A stretch of 64,000 bases of DNA from Clostridiales bacterium (GTDB taxonomy: Bacteria > Bacillota > Clostridia > Oscillospirales > CAG-272), in the NCBI GenBank assembly GCA_003522145.1, contig DPGD01000042.1, positions 34,763-98,762 of the forward strand, in the 5' to 3' direction. Both the position numbers and the translations under genes were made by a program. The notes under the pieces are model-generated. The model saw only the letters and a program-made list of their open reading frames with translations. It had not been told where the DNA came from and did no database searches. Positions 61,351-64,000 of the stretch are shown piece by piece (position 1 is the stretch's first letter; each line of letters begins with the position of its first letter).

Positions 61351-62154
61351 TCACGGAATGAACCGACTGTACAGCAAAATGGCTGCGGCGATGGAAACAT
61401 TCAGGGATTCTGCCCGGTCGGTCATCGGAATAAACACCTTTCCGGAGCAGGCCGCAAGAAGCTCTTCCGGCAGTCCGTGCCCCTCGTTGCCCAAAAGAAA
61501 ACAGGCGTGCGGGGAAAAAGGCAGAGCTTGCAGGGTCACGGCCTCCCGGTCCAAGGCGCTTCCATAGACGGAAAAACCGTTTTTTCGCAGGGCGTTCACC
61601 GTGCTTCCCGTGTCTTTTACCACCCATAGGGGACAATCGAAAATCGTGCCCATGGACGCCCGGATGGTTTTGGAAGAATAAATATCGGCACAGTCCTCCG
61701 AGAGGATCAGCCCATCACAGCCGAAGGCAACGGCAGAGCGTATCACCGTGCCCAGATTGCCCGGATCCCTTAAGGATACGGCAAAAAGCAGAGTGGTTTT
61801 TCCGGAAGTTTCCGGGAGCTTATTATATATTGTAGTGAATTTATGGTATTTGTCAATAGTTTTTCCTACGCAAAATAAACCTTCCGGAGCTTTTTCTTCG
61901 GAAATTTTTTCGTAAACCGAGGAGGAAACGCTGTAAATTTTGCAGTCCGCGGGGAGCTTTTGAAGTTCCTGCTCCTCCGGCAGGGCATCCTCCCGCGCAA
62001 AGAGGGCAACCAGAGGGACCTGCCGTTCCAAAGCCTCCTGAAAGAGCTTTTTGCCTTCAAAAAAGAAGAATCCCTTTTTCTTGCGCACCTTTCGTTCCCG
62101 CAGGGATACCGCTTCCAGAATCTTCGGATTCTGCCGACTGGTAATGTATTCCAT
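61351..62154 (-). CDS. SpoU/TrmH-family RNA 2'-O-methyltransferase
   Basis: 267 aa. The N-terminal substrate-binding region (about 1-100) is followed by the SPOUT knot: RDPGNLGTVIRSAVAFGCDG, FLLGNEGHGLP and IPMTDRAESLNVSIAAAILL. These are motifs 1-3 of the family. It methylates a ribose in rRNA or tRNA; the target is not apparent. It lies behind the rplT terminator and in front of dprA. The 61229-61350 gap shows nothing notable. Confidence 0.92.
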   Translation of the reverse strand: MEYITSRQNPKILEAVSLRERKVRKKKGFFFFEGKKLFQEALERQVPLVALFAREDALPEEQELQKLPADCKIYSVSSSVYEKISEEKAPEGLFCVGKTIDKYHKFTTIYNKLPETSGKTTLLFAVSLRDPGNLGTVIRSAVAFGCDGLILSEDCADIYSSKTIRASMGTIFDCPLWVVKDTGSTVNALRKNGFSVYGSALDREAVTLQALPFSPHACFLLGNEGHGLPEELLAACSGKVFIPMTDRAESLNVSIAAAILLYSRFIP

Positions 62155-62191
62155 CAGGTAGGTTCTCCTTCATAAAAGAGTGATTCGATAC

Positions 62192-62221
62192 AAAAACCCC
62201 GATACGCAGGCGTGCGTATCG
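62192..62221 (-). terminator. Terminator after rplT
   Basis: Minus strand CGATACGCA / TGCGTATCG (62200-62221), followed by GGGTTTTTG. It closes the infC-rpmI-rplT operon; trmH starts 38 bp downstream and may rely on read-through. Confidence 0.85.
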
Positions 62222-62235
62222 AGGCTTGTCGTCAA

Positions 62236-62589
62236 TTAAAGAGCTGCTTTGGCGGTAGCCACCAAAGAAGCAAATGCGGCCTTGTCCGAAACGGCGATCT
62301 CGGAAAGCATCTTCCGGTTCATTTCCACGCCGGCCTTCTTCAGACCGTACATGAACTGCGAATAGTTGATGCCGTTCACCTTTGCTTCTGCGGAAATACG
62401 GGTGATCCAGAGCGCACGGAAGTCTCTCTTTTTCATCTTTCTGCCGGCAAAGGCGTAATTTCCGCTCTTCATCAGAGCTTCTTTCGCCATCTTGAAGTGC
62501 TTGGATTTAGAACCCCAATAGCCCTTGGCTGCCTTTAATACCCGATTTCTTCTTTTGCGCGTCATCATTGCGCCCTTAACTCTTGCCAT
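62236..62589 (-). CDS. rplT: 50S ribosomal protein L20
   Basis: 117 aa, full length: MARVKGAMMTRKRRNRVLK, AKGYWGSKSKHFKMA, then KRDFRALWITRISA and YSQFMYGLKKAGVEMNRKML. It binds 23S rRNA early in assembly. In Firmicutes it also represses its own operon by binding the infC leader, and a matching leader is seen at 63409-63550. It is last in the operon, 32 bp after rpmI. Confidence 0.99.
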   Translation of the reverse strand: MARVKGAMMTRKRRNRVLKAAKGYWGSKSKHFKMAKEALMKSGNYAFAGRKMKKRDFRALWITRISAEAKVNGINYSQFMYGLKKAGVEMNRKMLSEIAVSDKAAFASLVATAKAAL

Positions 62590-62621
62590 TTTTCATTTCC
62601 TCCCTTACACTTCAAAATCAA

Positions 62622-62819
62622 TCAGAACTTCTGAATCAGCGTCTTGATGGCAGGAGCCATGGACTCGCTGAGGTATGCACCCGAACGCAGGGTTCTCTTC
62701 CGCTTTGCGGTTTTGATGCCCAGCTTGTGACGATGCTGAGGGTGGTTCATTTTGACTTTTCCGTTCTTCGTCAGAGAAAATCTCTTGGCGGACGCCTTAT
62801 GTGTCTTGATCTTTTGCAT
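62622..62819 (-). CDS. rpmI: 50S ribosomal protein L35
   Basis: 65 aa: MQKIKTHKASAKRFSLTKNG, then HPQHRHKLGIKTAKRKRTL, the usual L35 pattern. Second gene of the infC-rpmI-rplT operon, with 42 bp after infC. Confidence 0.98.
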   Translation of the reverse strand: MQKIKTHKASAKRFSLTKNGKVKMNHPQHRHKLGIKTAKRKRTLRSGAYLSESMAPAIKTLIQKF

Positions 62820-62862
62820 AATGGTATACCCCTTTCGATCTATAAACTATAGTAGAATGAAC

Positions 62863-63408
62863 TTATTTTCTTACCGGAACGATGAACATAGCCAGATTCC
62901 GTCCTTCCAAAACCGGCTTCTTGTCCATGGAACCAAGCTCCGAAACGGCGGCGGCAAAACGCTCCAACAGCTCTGCGCCGATCTCCTGGTGGGCCATCTG
63001 ACGCCCCTTGAACCGAACTACCACCCGGACTTTATTGCCGTCGGTGAGAAAACGCTTGGCGTGATTGACCTTGGTGTTAAAGTCGTTGGTGTCGATCTTG
63101 CAGGAAAGCTGAACCTCCTTGATGTCCACCTTTTGTTGCTTTTTCTTGTTTTCCTTATCTTTCTTGTCCCGTTCAAAACGGAACTTCCCGTAGTCCATGA
63201 TCCTGCATACCGCAGGCTCGGACTGGGCGGCAATCAAAACCAGATCCAAATCCTTGTCATATGCCATATCCAATGCCTGAGAGAGGGGCACAATGCCGAT
63301 TTGTTCGTTATCTGCGCCAATCAAACGGACATTGCTGTGGGGAGCGATCCCGCCGATTTTCGAGATCTCTTCATTGATGCACATATCTTTGGAAGACTTG
63401 GGTTTTAT
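62863..63408 (-). CDS. infC: Translation initiation factor IF-3 with ATA start
   Basis: 181 aa from an ATA codon at 63408. N domain INEEISKIGG, with NVRLIGADNEQIGI; C domain VCRIMDYGKFRFERDKK and VVVRFKGRQMAHQEIG. AGGTGAG (63414-63420) sits 5 nt before the ATA. The first in-frame ATG (63384) is 29 nt from it and would cut off the KSSKD-type N terminus found in other IF-3 proteins. IF-3 rejects non-standard starts, so the rare start gives self-control, as known for AUU starts elsewhere. Confidence 0.9.
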   Translation of the reverse strand: MKPKSSKDMCINEEISKIGGIAPHSNVRLIGADNEQIGIVPLSQALDMAYDKDLDLVLIAAQSEPAVCRIMDYGKFRFERDKKDKENKKKQQKVDIKEVQLSCKIDTNDFNTKVNHAKRFLTDGNKVRVVVRFKGRQMAHQEIGAELLERFAAAVSELGSMDKKPVLEGRNLAMFIVPVRK

Positions 63409-63550
63409 TGGAGCTCACCTCGTTTCAAAAAATAAAAAATGCGCAGACAGATTCTCCCCCTACGCGACAAAAGGACCCCAAAGCCCTTGGTTTATCGAAC
63501 CCGTCGCACAGAGGTGGACAGGTGAGAGCGGAGACTCTGCTTCTTTTTCG
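63409..63550 (-). promoter_or_regulatory. L20-type leader of infC-rpmI-rplT
   Basis: A leader of about 140 nt between the promoter and infC. GCAGAGTCTCC near its 5' end (63530-63541) can pair with GGGGAGAATCTGTCTGC (63442-63458) just before a T-rich run (63427-63440), giving a long-range terminator. This arrangement matches the autoregulatory L20 leader of Firmicutes, where L20 binding promotes termination. The assignment rests on position and pairing and was not folded by program. Confidence 0.65.
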
Positions 63551-63555
63551 TTGGC

Positions 63556-63584
63556 ATTCTACCACAGGTTTCCGCATTTGTCAA
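63556..63584 (-). promoter_or_regulatory. infC operon promoter
   Basis: Minus strand TTGACA (63579-63584), 17-bp spacer, TAGAAT (63556-63561). Confidence 0.88.
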
Positions 63585-63635
63585 GAGCTTTTTTGAAAAA
63601 ACAAAATTTAGATTTTTTGTTTTGTTTTCAAAATC

Positions 63636-63664
63636 TTGACAGATTTGAGACAAATATGTTATAT
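63636..63664 (+). promoter_or_regulatory. Promoter of the dockerin-like gene
   Basis: TTGACA (63636-63641), 17-bp spacer, TTATAT (63659-63664), divergent from the infC promoter. Confidence 0.75.
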
Positions 63665-63742
63665 TGAAAAGGAACGGTGAAATTCCCGTCGCAGATTTCG
63701 GCAGATTGTCCATGCCGGTGAAGAAAGATCAGGTGCAAGCGG

Positions 63743-64000
63743 ATGAAAACGACTGAAAACAGAAAAGAACGGAAAATGAGTCCGAAGAAAAGATGGTTGC
63801 TGTTGCTGACAATCTGTTGCGGAATACTGGTGCTTTCGGTAACGGTGGGACTGGCGCTGGGCGGAAGTATCCGGAAAAGCGGAAGTCTGCCCGGGGATGT
63901 GAACGAAGACGGGAAGGTCGACATCGGGGATGTGGCCGATATATTGAACCATTTGTCCGTGAAAGAAACGGAGGCACCGAAAAAGCTCTCCACAGTATAC
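63743..64000 (+). CDS. Membrane protein with dockerin-like repeat, 5' part
   Basis: The frame runs off the window; 86 codons are seen. After a basic start (KTTENRKERKMSPKKR) comes one membrane helix at about 18-38 (WLLLLTICCGILVLSVTVGL), then GDVNEDGKVDIGDVADILNHL at 52-72, a calcium-binding dockerin type I repeat with Asp/Asn at the loop positions. Only one repeat is visible. AGGTG lies 7-8 nt before the ATG. It may be a signal-anchor protein of the cell surface. The C-terminal function is unknown. Confidence 0.75.
   Translation, partial: MKTTENRKERKMSPKKRWLLLLTICCGILVLSVTVGLALGGSIRKSGSLPGDVNEDGKVDIGDVADILNHLSVKETEAPKKLSTVY

Overview
The window looks like chromosome of an anaerobic, Gram-positive Clostridia member, most likely near the Oscillospiraceae/Ruminococcaceae. 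This is inferred from gene content: AddAB recombination nuclease, a T-box leader on thrS, an infC-rpmI-rplT operon with an L20-type leader, a FeoA-FeoA-FeoB iron importer, a NadD-YqeK fusion, Firmicutes-type lipoproteins, and sigma-A-like promoters (TTGACA, 17 bp, TATAAT). No database search or base composition was computed. No rRNA, tRNA, prophage, transposase or CRISPR array was seen.

Layout. 1-5740 (+): 3' part of addB, then addA. 6098-14658 (-): XRE regulator with a small partner, phosphatidylserine decarboxylase, thrS with T-box, a CBS protein and an M18 aminopeptidase; a divergent parvulin-like lipoprotein (+) sits inside this block. 14911-29797 (+): small unknown genes, a DUF4279 pair behind an attenuator-like leader, YgiQ radical SAM protein, an anchored papain-like protease, sirtuin, prfA, a MATE pump, a discoidin-domain lipoprotein and the feo operon. 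29962-34003: alternating single genes (orphan MazF, an S11-like lipoprotein, a cell-wall amidase, a TtcA-type tRNA thiolase, a HAD phosphatase). 34153-42927 (+): aquaporin, an alpha-glucan-binding-like protein with MalQ, a four-gene ABC transporter cluster and a lipase-like hydrolase. 43241-63408 (-): a long housekeeping block running infC-rpmI-rplT-trmH-dprA-topA-trmFO-plsX-rnc-radical SAM-smc-ftsY-rdgB-yhbY-nadD/yqeK-rsfS-leuS. 63743-64000 (+): start of a membrane protein with a dockerin-like repeat.

The least explained material is intergenic. Two families of hairpin-rich elements sit just behind gene 3' ends. Family P has three copies of about 175-205 bp (8597, 21159, 34868) plus a solo end (16897), bounded by GGGGCTGT and GGxGGTGT-type hairpins. 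Family E has three copies of about 137-159 bp (26135, 41759, 46116) with GGGCACCTC-like inverted ends; one end supplies the last codons and stop of nadD. A separate multi-hairpin leader with mutually exclusive pairings precedes the lipase-like gene (42070-42188). Other regulation read from sequence includes three TTAGN6CTAA boxes on the feo operon and a non-AUG (ATA) start for infC.
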